DNA of 29,242 nt from Thioalkalivibrio nitratireducens (GCA_011390385.1 JAABSN010000020.1:1-29242); one strand, 5' to 3'; positions 7,822-16,626 are shown, counted from the first letter of the stretch. Program-made: numbers and translations. The notes: a model not told the origin generated them from the sequence alone.

Positions 7822-8308
7822 CGGACATTCCTTCCAGCAATCAAGCGAGACATGTCGGTGTTCCTTTTCCACCGTTGGGGGAGAGGGGCTTGGCGGACGT
7901 CGTTCTCGCCCTGGCCGCAATCTCTTCCCGGGCACAAATGGTATCGCTTTCGCCGGCCGTTGTTCACGGTGATTGGGGGGGTGTCTGGGTCACGGTCGAA
8001 ACGCGGCCGATACCCTGTCACGTCACTTCCGACCGCTCGGCCCGCCGGCCCTGCGATAATTGTGCTTTTCCGGGTTGTTTCGACGCCAGTGGAAACGTGG
8101 AAAAGGACGTGGTCTTGCCTGTTTTAAAAATCAGGATGTTCAGATCGTCGGTGCAGAGCATCGCGATCACCTTGCAGGTGTGCTCAAGCCGACTATACTT
8201 TATATGATGAGCACGCCGTTGGCATGCGGAATGGTTGGGTTTGACGTTTCTTGCGCCATGTCTGGAAGCTGTCCGTTGTCGCCCGGCATCCCCCGCGCAG
8301 GAGTCAAT
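7822..8308. other. Divergent intergenic region
   Basis: 487 nt between the VTT gene and the ATP-grasp gene. It holds a good plus-strand promoter (8172-8199) and about 100 nt of leader before 8309. Open frames across it have biased, low-complexity translations and no family resemblance. I see no other element. Confidence 0.5.
8172..8199 (+). promoter_or_regulatory. Sigma70-type promoter of ATP-grasp gene
   Basis: TTGCAG (8172-8177) and TATACT (8194-8199) are 16 nt apart, each a good match to consensus, and the following TTTATATG is AT-rich. A start near 8206 gives a leader of about 100 nt to the GTG at 8309. Confidence 0.5.
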
Positions 8309-9202
8309 GTGTCAAAGAATATCTTCATCATTGGTGCTGATTCGTTCAACATGCAGAAGGTCAGAAAGGTCGAGATCGACGCGACGTTCAAACTCCACGA
8401 ACTTCTCAGCTTTGAGGAAGTAAGAGGAAAGGGTTTTTATCCGGTCGAGGAGTGTCTCGCGAAGGCGAAGGACCGTCTTCACGGATTCGACGGTTCAATC
8501 GATGCGATCATCGGTTACTGGGACTTTCCGGTGACCACCCTGGTGCCGATCCTCTGCCGCGAGTATGGACTTCCCTCGCCGTCGCTTGAAAGCGTGCTGC
8601 GTTGTGAACACAAGTACTGGAGCCGGCTCGAGCAGCGCAAGGTGATTCCGGACATGACCCCGCGCTTCGATGTGGTGGATCCGTTCGACGATGCGGCCTA
8701 TAACGTGGAGTATTTTTACCAGCCGAAGACCGAGCAACTCACATTGCTGGAAATCAATCCCCGCCTGTCGCAATCACACGCCGACATGTTCGAAAAGGTG
8801 GACGGGGCATCCAATTTCCAGATCATGCTGGAACTGGCCCTGGGAAGGGAACCCGATTTTCCGTTGCGCCGGGGCCGCTATGGGTGCGCCGCGAAGTTCC
8901 ACGTGCGCGTGTTCGAGGATGGAATCGTCTCGCACGCGCCTGACGCCTCCGACATCCAGCGCATAGAGCAGGAGTTTCCCGAGACGCGGATCGAGCTCAA
9001 GGTCCGGCACGGAACACGATTGTCGGAGATGCTGGAACAGGACAGCTACAGCTACGACATCGCCCATGTCCATACAGGGGCCCGCGACCGGAAGGCGCTG
9101 CTGAAAAAATACAATCGCATCCTGGAAGCGCTGCACTTCGAGTTCGAACCAGTGCCCGAGAAATCGGCCGAGGCCCCCGAGGTGATGGAAATCTCGGCCT
9201 GA
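8309..9202 (+). CDS. ATP-grasp family protein with core deleted
   Basis: 297 residues. GTG 8309 has AGGAG 5 nt upstream and begins MSKNIFIIGAD. Residues 1-125 look like the pre-ATP-grasp domain and the first part of the fold (CEHKYWSRLEQRKVIPDMTP). The sequence then passes directly from VVDPFDDA to AYNVEYFY and LLEINPRLSQSHADMFE, which is the metal-binding end of an ATP-grasp domain (Glu-x-Asn-x-Arg). The 100-plus residues that normally lie between, with the glycine-rich loop and nucleotide-binding lysines, are absent. The junction is near 8684-8698, about residue 127. The C-terminal domain (FHVRVFEDG, SYSYDIAHVHTG) is complete. The frame is kept, so a protein can be made, but ATP-dependent ligation as in carboxylate-amine ligases is unlikely. 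It has its own promoter. Confidence 0.8.
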   Translation: MSKNIFIIGADSFNMQKVRKVEIDATFKLHELLSFEEVRGKGFYPVEECLAKAKDRLHGFDGSIDAIIGYWDFPVTTLVPILCREYGLPSPSLESVLRCEHKYWSRLEQRKVIPDMTPRFDVVDPFDDAAYNVEYFYQPKTEQLTLLEINPRLSQSHADMFEKVDGASNFQIMLELALGREPDFPLRRGRYGCAAKFHVRVFEDGIVSHAPDASDIQRIEQEFPETRIELKVRHGTRLSEMLEQDSYSYDIAHVHTGARDRKALLKKYNRILEALHFEFEPVPEKSAEAPEVMEISA

Positions 9203-9576
9203 GGTCAGGTGCCTGTGCAGAACGAGACAGTAAGCACCCGCGGCCCGACCGGTTTCGCTTCGGCCGGGAATCCCCAGCATGCCGGCAAGCATGATCATCG
9301 GGGCGGAGTGTCCCCCCTGGTGCCGGAGCACCTTCCATGGGTACGAGCACGGCTCCCGGAGATCGATGGCTTTGAGGGCAGAGAAGTCGGTGGTCGTGCT
9401 GGGCAGGGCCTTGCTCCGGCCCGGCCGCTTCGATCGCAAGGTCACCCTTGAGAATCCGCACCGTGAGACACGTCGGGAAATCCTGAAAGGCAGGGTGCGG
9501 GAAGGGCAGGGCTGAAGCTCCTGTGCCAGGGCCTTCGTGATCTCATTGATGAAAACCAATGCCTGGAGACAGCATC
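9203..9576. other. Intergenic region with gene remnant
   Basis: 374 nt between the ATP-grasp and PfpI-like genes. It contains the ftsH-like fragment described separately. The rest has no intact gene. A minus-strand frame covering it starts inside the ATP-grasp gene and is not protein-like. Confidence 0.5.
9356..9515 (+). pseudogene. FtsH-like AAA+ protease fragment, frameshifted
   Basis: In one frame 9356-9385 reads PEIDGFEGRE, matching the FtsH segment TEMDGFEG after Walker B. In the next frame 9387-9511 reads VVVLGRALLRPGRFDRKVTL and then ENPHRETRREILKGRV, matching the second region of homology (ALLRPGRFDR) and the stretch after it. The roughly ten residues normally between them, with the NRPD sensor, are missing, and a frameshift joins the two pieces. 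TGA ends the frame at 9513-9515. Nothing upstream or downstream resembles the rest of an ftsH gene, so this is a short relic and not a functional protease. A functional ftsH presumably lies elsewhere. Confidence 0.6.
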
Positions 9577-10092
9577 ATGAGTATTTATGACAAGCACATC
9601 GCCATCCTTGTCGAGGATGGTTACCAGGAACTGGAACTGCACTATCCGCGGTTGCGCATGCTCGAGGCCGGGCTGCAGGTCTCTGTGGTTGGCGCCGGCA
9701 AACCGGAATACGCGAGTGCGAAGGGCTATATGGTCAAGGCGGACCTCAGCGCCGACAAAGTCGATGCAAACGACGTCGATGCGCTGATCATTCCCGGCGG
9801 CATGGCCCCGGACAGGATGCGCCGCCACCGCGCGATGGTCGATCTGGTGCGTGCCGTGCATGAGCGCAACAGGCCGGTAGCCTGGATCTGCCACGGTGGC
9901 TGGATGGCAGTATCGGCAGACATCCTGCGCGGGCGGCGCGCGACCTCTTTCCACTCGATCCGAGACGACATGATCAACGCCGGCGCCGACTGGAGTGACG
10001 AGGAAGTGGTCGAGGACGGCAATCTGCTCAGCAGCCGCACGCCGGACGACCTGCCCGCATTTTGCCGGGCACTGCTCGAAAAACTCGGGTGA
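9577..10092 (+). CDS. PfpI/DJ-1 family protein
   Basis: 171 residues, the usual length for class I PfpI/YhbO-type proteins. The nucleophile elbow is ICHGGW with Cys105-His106. IIPGGMAPDRMR, the oxyanion region, and SIRDDMINAGADW near the end are typical. Family members have been assigned glyoxalase III, deglycase, protease or chaperone activity in carbonyl stress. The Glu that precedes Asp-x-Glu in Pyrococcus PfpI (FEDVE) aligns here with Gln17 (YQELE), so the acid assisting the cysteine may be changed. ATG 9577 has GGAGA 7 nt upstream and is preferred to an ATG at 9559. It ends 21 nt from the convergent treZ stop. Confidence 0.88.
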   Translation: MSIYDKHIAILVEDGYQELELHYPRLRMLEAGLQVSVVGAGKPEYASAKGYMVKADLSADKVDANDVDALIIPGGMAPDRMRRHRAMVDLVRAVHERNRPVAWICHGGWMAVSADILRGRRATSFHSIRDDMINAGADWSDEEVVEDGNLLSSRTPDDLPAFCRALLEKLG

Positions 10093-10113
10093 TACCGGCG
10101 GGCATGAGGCGGC

Positions 10114-11847
10114 TCAGGCAAGGATGGCCACGGATTCTCCCGGCAGATGGAGAACGGTCTCCCGCAACTGGACTCCGGGGGCCGAGCAAAGCGTCAGCCC
10201 CAGGTGCGCAACGTCCGGGGGCAGGTTCAGGGTCTGTGTGCCCTGCCCGAGGTTGCAGGCCGTGACCAGACCCGGCCGAAGCAGGGTGATGCAGCGACGG
10301 TCTTCGTCGATCCGGACCCGCAGCCGTTCGAGACGATCGTCGGCGAAGGCGGGGTGGCCGCGCCGCAACCGGATCAGCGACCGGTGCCAGTCGAGAATGC
10401 CGGAATGGGGGTCCCGCTTGCGTTCATCCCAGTTCAGGCGGGAACGGTCAAAGCTGTCTGTGGCCTGTGGATCCGGAATGCGCTCCGGGTTCCAGCCGAA
10501 CGCCGAGAATTCCTCGCGCCGACCGGTGCGTACCGCCTCGGCGAGATCCGGGTCCTGATGGTGGGTGAAGTAGAGGAATGGGCTGGAGGACCCCCACTCC
10601 TCGCCCTGGAACAGCATCGGCACGAATGGGGAGGTCAGCACCAAGGCGGCGCCCACCTTCAGTAGCGCCGGCGACAGCAGGTGGCTGCTGCGTTCGCCCG
10701 TGGCGCGATTGCCGATCTGATCGTGGTTCTGCAGACAGCCGACGAAGCGCCGGCCCGGCACGCCGGTGGCAGGGCGCCCGTGGGTGCGTCTGCGGTAACG
10801 GGAGTAGACGCCGTCGTAGGCGAAGCCGCGGGTCAGCACCTTCCCCAGATGCTCGAGCGTCCCGAAGTCAGCATAGTAGCCATTGGATTCTCCGGTCAGC
10901 AGCGCGTGCAGCGCGTGGTGGAAGTCCTCGCTCCACTGGGCATCCAGACCGTATCCGCCAACCTCCACCGGGCGGATCAGGCGCGGATCGTTGAGGTCGC
11001 TTTCCGCGATCAGCACGAGTGGCCGCCCCGTGCGGCTCTCGAGCCCCCGAACCTCCACGGACAGCGCCTCGAGGAGGTGCACGGCGGAGGTGTCGATGAT
11101 CGCGTGCACCGCATCGATGCGCAGGCCGTCGAAGTGGTAGTCACGCAGCCACATCAGCGCATTGTCGATGAAGAAGCGCCGGACCTCGTCGCTGTGGGCG
11201 CGGTCCAGGTTCACCGCCTCGCCCCAGGGCGTGCTGTAGGCGTCGGTGAAATAGGGGCCGAACTGGGCCAGATAGTTGCCGTCGGGTCCGAGGTGGTTGT
11301 AAACGACGTCGAGCAGCACTGCCAGCCCACGCCGGTGACAGGCATCGATCAGCCGCTTCAATCCAACCGGGCCGCCGTAGGCGTGGTGGGGTGCGAACAG
11401 GTTCACGCCGTCGTAACCCCAGCCGCGATCCCCCGGAAATTCCTGCACCGGCATAAGCTCGAGGTGCGTGATGCCGAGTTCCGCGAGATGATCGAGTCGG
11501 TCGATCACCGCCTCGAAGGTCCCGGCAGGGGTGAAGGTGCCGACGTGGATTTCGATGACGACCGCCGCGGCCAGGGGCGGTGCGCGCCAGCCCTGATCGC
11601 TCCATTCGAAGGCCTGATGGTCCACCCAGCGCGAGGGTCCGTGCACGCCATCGGGTTGCCAGGCCGAGCGCGGATCGGGGAACGGACCGTTGCCATTCAC
11701 ATGGAAGGCGTAGTCCGCACCATGAGCGAGTGCGGCGCTCTCCAGCCGCCACCAGCCGCCGTCCTGGCGTGCCATCGGCGTACGGGCTCCGGCGCATTCC
11801 AGCAGCACCTGTTCCGCTTCTGGCGCCCAGACCCTGACCGCGGTCAC
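10114..11847 (-). CDS. treZ: Malto-oligosyltrehalose trehalohydrolase
   Basis: 577 residues, normal for TreZ. An N-terminal CBM48-type beta-sandwich (RVWAPEAEQVLLE, about 1-90) precedes a GH13 barrel. The signature GDRGWGYDGVNLFAPHHAYG (139-158), the nucleophile region GLRIDAVHAI (Asp245), the acid/base in LIAESDLND (Glu282), QNHDQIGNRA and FQGEEWG are all present. It cleaves the alpha-1,4 bond next to the terminal trehalosyl unit made by TreY and releases free trehalose in the cytoplasm. The start is GTG 11847, overlapping the treY stop as GTGA, so the two are translationally coupled. A longer open frame reaching 12351 exists, but its Gly/Arg-rich upstream part lies inside treY and is not protein-like. 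Confidence 0.95.
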   Translation of the reverse strand: MTAVRVWAPEAEQVLLECAGARTPMARQDGGWWRLESAALAHGADYAFHVNGNGPFPDPRSAWQPDGVHGPSRWVDHQAFEWSDQGWRAPPLAAAVVIEIHVGTFTPAGTFEAVIDRLDHLAELGITHLELMPVQEFPGDRGWGYDGVNLFAPHHAYGGPVGLKRLIDACHRRGLAVLLDVVYNHLGPDGNYLAQFGPYFTDAYSTPWGEAVNLDRAHSDEVRRFFIDNALMWLRDYHFDGLRIDAVHAIIDTSAVHLLEALSVEVRGLESRTGRPLVLIAESDLNDPRLIRPVEVGGYGLDAQWSEDFHHALHALLTGESNGYYADFGTLEHLGKVLTRGFAYDGVYSRYRRRTHGRPATGVPGRRFVGCLQNHDQIGNRATGERSSHLLSPALLKVGAALVLTSPFVPMLFQGEEWGSSSPFLYFTHHQDPDLAEAVRTGRREEFSAFGWNPERIPDPQATDSFDRSRLNWDERKRDPHSGILDWHRSLIRLRRGHPAFADDRLERLRVRIDEDRRCITLLRPGLVTACNLGQGTQTLNLPPDVAHLGLTLCSAPGVQLRETVLHLPGESVAILA

Positions 11848-14546
11848 TGCGTGGCCTCCACCCGCTCGAGCAGCGCCAACGGGAACGGCGCAAGCAGGTC
11901 GGCCACCAGGGCGTCTCCACCACCCGCCAGCAGCGCACCCGAAAGCCGGTTCCTCCAGCGTCCCGGCGGGATGGGCAGGCGCGTGTCCTGCCAGTCGCCG
12001 GCAAGGCTCAGGACCAGCCGTGGCACCACGACCAGCACGCTGCCCCCGCGCAGGTAGGCGAGCGTGTGTCTGGCCCTGGATCCTTCTGCGACCACCGGCT
12101 CGTAGGCACCCGTCGGGCCGAAGGCCTCCGGGCGGTCGCGGCGCAGCGCCAGCGCCTGGCGAATGACCCACAGCTTCGGAAGCCCCTCGTCGCCGCGAGC
12201 GAGGATCTGGTCGGCGGAGAGCGTGTCGAGCTCCGCGAGCAGGCGTTGGCGCTGTTCGAAGTCCACTGGTCGCCGGTTGTCCGGATCCACCAGGCTCAGA
12301 TTCCACAGCTCCGTGCCCTGGTAGATATCCGGTACCCCCGGCGCGGTGCACTTGACCAGGGTCTGCGCGAGGCTGTTCACACGCCCCGGAAGGATCAGGG
12401 GCGCCACGAAGGCCTCGATCATCTTGCAGAATTCCGGGTCGGCCAGCAGGCTCCCCGCGAAGTCCCGGATGGCCTGCTCGTAGTCGGGATCCGGTTGCGT
12501 CCAGGTTGTGTATTGCTTGGCCTCGCGGACTGCCTTTTCCAGATACGCGGTCAGGCGTTCGCTGTCGATCGGCCAGGCGCCGACCAGCGTCTGGTAGGTC
12601 AGGTATTCCGTAGCAGGGTCGGGCCCGTGAGCCGAGCGGTGCCGGGCATTGTGCTGCATCCAGGTCCTCACAGCCTGACCCCAGGCCTGCGGGATCTCCG
12701 ACAACAGCACCAGACGTGCGCGCACGTCCTCGCTGCGCTTGCTGTCGTGCGTGGAACTGGTCAGCATCGCGCTCGGATGCCGGACGAGGGAAACCCGGGA
12801 AGCCCGGTGAAACTCGTCTACCGATAACCCGAAGTGCCGGGGGTTGCCGCCGACCTCGTTCAGGGCTACCAGGCGGTGGAAACGGTAGAAGGCGGTGTCC
12901 TCCACCCCCTTGGCCATCGCCGGTCCCGTCAGTTGCTGAAACCGCAGTGCGAGCTCGGCCTCCAGATCACCGTCGATACGCAGCAGGAGCAGGGCCTGCA
13001 GGAACTGCAGCAGCTCCTCGTCCAGGTGCGGGTGCTGGGCCTGAACGGCTTCGATGGCTGAGCGGATGTGGCGTCGGTCGGACTCGGTGACCCGGGCATC
13101 CCGCGTCACGTAGGTGCGATAGACCGGAAAGCACGCCGCGACCTCCAGGAGTGCGTGGTAGAGGGCATCGCGGCTGTAGTCGCGATGTCGGCGATGCCGC
13201 TCGCAGATCGTCACGAAAAGCGATGCCAGACGCTGGAGTTCGCTGCCAAGGATTTCCCGCAGGATCTGGTGTTTGCTTTCCAGCATCACTTGCGCGAAGT
13301 CGGCGGATTGACCGCTGATTTCCTGGTACAGCTTCGTCATGGGGCCTTCGCCGGAGGGATCGACGAAGAGTCCCTGCAGGCGGTTCAGGAAGTCGTAGCC
13401 CGTGGTGCCCGCGATCGGCCAGTCCTGCGGCAGTTGCTCACCGGGCTCGAGAATCTTCTCCGCGACGATCCAGGCATCCGGGCAGGTCTCGCGCAGGCGG
13501 TGGAAATAGCCGGCCGGATCCCGGAGTCCATCGGGGTGATCGACCCGCAGGCCGTCCACGAAGCCCTCCCGGACCCACTGGATGGGCAGTGTGTGCACCG
13601 CGTCGAAGACCTCCGGGTTTTCCACACGCAGTCCAGCCAGGTCATTGATGTCGAAAAAGCGCCGGTAGCCAAGATCCTGGGCAGCGGTTGTCCACCAGGC
13701 GAGGCGATAGTTCTGCCGGTCGATCAACGCATCCAGGGTATCCGGATTCGTGTTGATCGAGTCGAGCTCGGCCTCGAGCGCTGCAAGGGTGTCGGCATCC
13801 GTGCTGCAGACCCTGTCCAGCAGGCGGCGGATCACGTCCTGGTCGCGCTGGCGCCGCTCCATCTGATCGCGCGAGGTGACCTGGGGGCGCGGCAGGCGCG
13901 CGCAGGACTCCGCGAGGAACCCGAGCAGCTCCACGCGGCTGCGCCGGTACACGCGCTGAAGTAACGCGAACAGCGACGAGGGATCGACCGGGAACCGGTG
14001 CTCGTGATAGTGAAGCGTGAATACGCCGCCGGCGTAGTGCAGTTGCAGCTCGCCTGCCTCGAGCACGCGTCCATAGTGATCGCCCAGGACCGGCAACAGG
14101 ACCTTGTTCGGCCAGCGCTCCTCGGACGACTCCCAGTCCACGTCGAAGTAGCGCGCATAGGGGCTCGACGGCCCGTTCTCCAGTACGTCCCACCACCAGG
14201 GATTCTGATCCCCGGCAGTTGCCATGTGATTCGGGACGATATCCAGCACCTGTCCCAGGCCGGCCGCCTGGACCGCCGCGCAGAGCCGCTGCCATGCCGC
14301 CTCGCCACCGAGCTCCCGATTTACGTGCCCGGGATCGACCACATCGTAGCCGTGTGTGCTGCCCTCTGCCGCCTGCAGAAACGGCGAGAGATAGACATGG
14401 CTGACGCCCAGCTGTGCAAGATAGGGGACCACAGCGGCAGCGTCGTCGAGTGTGAAGCCGCCGTGCAACTGGAGGCGGTAGGTGGCGATGGGTTCAGCAG
14501 GCACAGCGCAGCTCGACGATGGAGTCTCCCTCGACCGCCCTGACAC
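11844..14546 (-). CDS. treY: Malto-oligosyltrehalose synthase
   Basis: About 900 residues. The family N-terminus ATYRLQLHGGFTLDDA and LGVSHVYLSPFLQA is followed by HGYDVVDP, IVPNHMA, the nucleophile region VDGLRVDHPDGL, the acid/base in IVAEKILEPGE, STHDSKRSEDVRAR, and the C-terminal PGVPDIYQGTELWN. This is a TreY-type GH13 isomerase with its usual long insertion. It converts the reducing-end alpha-1,4 bond of maltodextrins or glycogen chains into alpha,alpha-1,1, the substrate of TreZ encoded just downstream (4-nt overlap). The start is uncertain. GTG 14546 has GGAG 7 nt upstream. GTG 14567 and GTG 14504 are alternatives, and clear homology begins about 3 residues after 14504. Confidence 0.95.
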   Translation of the reverse strand: MSGRSRETPSSSCAVPAEPIATYRLQLHGGFTLDDAAAVVPYLAQLGVSHVYLSPFLQAAEGSTHGYDVVDPGHVNRELGGEAAWQRLCAAVQAAGLGQVLDIVPNHMATAGDQNPWWWDVLENGPSSPYARYFDVDWESSEERWPNKVLLPVLGDHYGRVLEAGELQLHYAGGVFTLHYHEHRFPVDPSSLFALLQRVYRRSRVELLGFLAESCARLPRPQVTSRDQMERRQRDQDVIRRLLDRVCSTDADTLAALEAELDSINTNPDTLDALIDRQNYRLAWWTTAAQDLGYRRFFDINDLAGLRVENPEVFDAVHTLPIQWVREGFVDGLRVDHPDGLRDPAGYFHRLRETCPDAWIVAEKILEPGEQLPQDWPIAGTTGYDFLNRLQGLFVDPSGEGPMTKLYQEISGQSADFAQVMLESKHQILREILGSELQRLASLFVTICERHRRHRDYSRDALYHALLEVAACFPVYRTYVTRDARVTESDRRHIRSAIEAVQAQHPHLDEELLQFLQALLLLRIDGDLEAELALRFQQLTGPAMAKGVEDTAFYRFHRLVALNEVGGNPRHFGLSVDEFHRASRVSLVRHPSAMLTSSTHDSKRSEDVRARLVLLSEIPQAWGQAVRTWMQHNARHRSAHGPDPATEYLTYQTLVGAWPIDSERLTAYLEKAVREAKQYTTWTQPDPDYEQAIRDFAGSLLADPEFCKMIEAFVAPLILPGRVNSLAQTLVKCTAPGVPDIYQGTELWNLSLVDPDNRRPVDFEQRQRLLAELDTLSADQILARGDEGLPKLWVIRQALALRRDRPEAFGPTGAYEPVVAEGSRARHTLAYLRGGSVLVVVPRLVLSLAGDWQDTRLPIPPGRWRNRLSGALLAGGGDALVADLLAPFPLALLERVEATQ

Positions 14547-14772
14547 TATCCCGCTCCGGTGCCTCACTGCCTGGCGGCTGGCTCGTGGATTCGTTCGTCA
14601 CACAGTCTCCTGGCGCTCGGCTCCGGGTTCTGGAGGTGCTCTTGGCGGCAGAGGGCGGCGGTGCAGGGCGCATGCCGGCCGAGACTAGAATAAGCCTCGC
14701 GCCCCTGGCTTGGAAATGGCAGCAGCACAGGCTGGCGGCGGATTCGCGTGGCATGCGCAGCCACGTGTGTCG
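14547..14772. other. Spacer between GH15 and treY
   Basis: 226 nt. On the minus strand a -10-like TATTCT (14692-14687) could start a transcript for treYZ, but the hexamer at -35 is poor. No hairpin terminator is evident after the GH15 gene. treYZ may therefore be read both with GH15 and from an internal promoter. Small open frames here are not protein-like. Confidence 0.3.
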
Positions 14773-16626
14773 TCATCCGCGTATCGGAGTCTCCGCTGAG
14801 GGTTCAAAAGGGGGCGAGCGCCCGAGCGCCCGAGTCAGGTTGATGCCGGTGGAGATCAGGCCGACGTGACTGAAGGCCTGAGGAAAGTTTCCGAGAAAGG
14901 CTCCGCTCGCCGGGTCGATCTGCTCCGGCAGCAGGCCCAGGGGATTGGCACGCGCACACAGCGAATCGAACAGCTCCGTCGCCGCATCGATCCGGCCCTG
15001 CCCGAGGAGATTGTCCGCGAGCCAGAAGCTGCACAGCAGAAAGGCACCTTCGTCGCCGGGCAGGCCGTCCGGCGATTCCGCAGGGAGGTAGCGGTAAAGC
15101 AGTCCGTCGCCGGCACCCAGGTGACGCATCACCGCCCGAGTGGTCGCTACCATCTTCGGGTGGTCGGCCGGTACGACCCCACGCAGCGGCAGCGCCAACA
15201 GGCTGGCGTCGATCCCGCCCCCACCGAGATGCTCGGTCAGCGACTGCATCCGCGGATCCCAGGACTCTTCCAGGATGGCCGCACGGATTCGCTCCGCCTC
15301 GAACCGCCAGGTCTCGGTATTTCCCGGAAGTCCGTTGCGTTCCGCGAGCCGCGCACCGCGGTCCAGCGCCACCGCGCAGAGCGCCGCCGAGTAGGTGAAC
15401 GGCCGACCCGGGGTCCGGACCTCCCAGATGCCGTGGTCCGGTGTTTGCCACTCCGCCGCTGCCGCGTCCACGAGTCGGCGCAGCCGGTCCCAGAGTGCCG
15501 GGTCCAGCCGACCGCCACTGCGCACCCATCCGTAGGCACAGTCGAGGATCTCGCCGAAGACATCGTGCTGGCGCTGCTCGGCCGCCGCATTGCCCCAACG
15601 TACCGGCCCCGAGCCGCGGTAACCCTCCAGACTGGTGTCGATGTACTCCGGAGGCGGCGGATGGCCGTCCACATCGTAGAGCACGCGCGGCCGCCCCGCA
15701 CGGTCGATCGCGTCGAGGACCCAGCCCAGGAAACCCGCGGCCTCGTGTCCCATGCCGATCCGCCGCATCGCGTACACGGAAAAGGCCGCATCGCGAATCC
15801 ACGCGTAGCGGTAGTCCCAGTTGCGCGGTCCGCCAATGGCCTCGGGCAGCGACGAAGTGGGTGCGGCGATCATTGCACCGGTGGCGGTGTGATCCATCAG
15901 CTTGAGCGTGATCGCCGCACGGCGCACCAGAGACTCCTGCGGTCCCGCGTAGTGGTAGTGGCGCATCCAGTTCCGCCACACCGCGATCGTGTCCGCGAGG
16001 AGCTCCGCAGGCGGTTTCGGATGAAAACGGTGTCCGGGAGAGCCCCAGGTCAGCAGAAGGTGATGGCGTGCACCTGCGGTCAACACGTGGACGCTGTCGA
16101 GACCACTCAGATGCAGCGAGGAGCCGAGGTGTAGCTCCAGCTCGGGTCTTCGGTGTGGCAGCAGCCCCAGACCATCGGCGTGGGGATGCGATCGGGCACC
16201 GCCCCAGGGTTCAATCCGTACGCGCAGGCGGACGTGGCCCTCGAGCACCTCGATCGTCCTCAGCAGCTCCCCACGGTCGGCCGCCGCATCCTCGGAGAGG
16301 TCCGCGCCGGCCCGCAGGGTGAGTGCATCGGTCACGCGCACACGGCCATCCGGACCGCACATCTCGGTCACCAGTACGCCGGTGTCCGGTTCGTAGCGCT
16401 GAGCGGCGCCGGTCAGTGGCTCTGGCAACACGGCAAAGGCGCCGCCGTGCGCCTGGTCCAGTAATCGGCAGAACAGTGGTTCGGAGTCGAAGCGCGGCAC
16501 GCACAGCCAGTCGATCGCCCCATCCCGGCCGACAAGGGCCGCAGTGGCGCCGTCGCCGATCAGGCCGTGATCCTCGATCGGCGGGTAGCCGTCCCGGAGG
16601 CATGGGGGTATCTCAGAGCCGTTCAA
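14773..16626 (-). CDS. Glycoside hydrolase family 15 (glucoamylase/trehalase type)
   Basis: 617 residues, usual for bacterial GH15. The N-terminal beta-sandwich opens IEDHGLIGDG and AIDWLCVPRFDSE. The (alpha/alpha)6 barrel carries NWDYRYAWIRDAAFS (about 270-285), DHGIWEVR with the predicted catalytic acid Glu (about 400), and EQIDP with GNFPQAFSHVGLI and the predicted base Glu (about 568). GH15 enzymes release glucose from starch-type glucans, and some are trehalases. Next to treYZ, either trimming of the maltodextrin pool or trehalose turnover would fit, and sequence alone does not decide. The start is TTG 16626, supported by GGAGG 7 nt upstream. No ATG or GTG nearby has a comparable site. 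It is divergent from the acyl-CoA synthetase fusion. Confidence 0.9.
   Translation of the reverse strand: MNGSEIPPCLRDGYPPIEDHGLIGDGATAALVGRDGAIDWLCVPRFDSEPLFCRLLDQAHGGAFAVLPEPLTGAAQRYEPDTGVLVTEMCGPDGRVRVTDALTLRAGADLSEDAAADRGELLRTIEVLEGHVRLRVRIEPWGGARSHPHADGLGLLPHRRPELELHLGSSLHLSGLDSVHVLTAGARHHLLLTWGSPGHRFHPKPPAELLADTIAVWRNWMRHYHYAGPQESLVRRAAITLKLMDHTATGAMIAAPTSSLPEAIGGPRNWDYRYAWIRDAAFSVYAMRRIGMGHEAAGFLGWVLDAIDRAGRPRVLYDVDGHPPPPEYIDTSLEGYRGSGPVRWGNAAAEQRQHDVFGEILDCAYGWVRSGGRLDPALWDRLRRLVDAAAAEWQTPDHGIWEVRTPGRPFTYSAALCAVALDRGARLAERNGLPGNTETWRFEAERIRAAILEESWDPRMQSLTEHLGGGGIDASLLALPLRGVVPADHPKMVATTRAVMRHLGAGDGLLYRYLPAESPDGLPGDEGAFLLCSFWLADNLLGQGRIDAATELFDSLCARANPLGLLPEQIDPASGAFLGNFPQAFSHVGLISTGINLTRALGRSPPFEPSAETPIRG

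Noticed and set aside
8118..8135. Imperfect palindrome CCTG-N10-CAGG upstream of the ATP-grasp promoter
   Set aside because: Only four paired bases per arm and a position well upstream of the -35. Too weak to call an operator.
8774..9559. Minus-strand open frame across the end of the ATP-grasp gene and the ftsH relic
   Set aside because: It opens with VFINEITKALA, which by chance resembles a Walker B motif, but lies antisense to the true ATP-grasp C-terminus and the RPGRFDR fragment and has no other AAA+ motif.
10681..12057. 458-codon plus-strand open frame opposite treZ and the end of treY
   Set aside because: Antisense shadow. The minus-strand genes carry full catalytic motifs.
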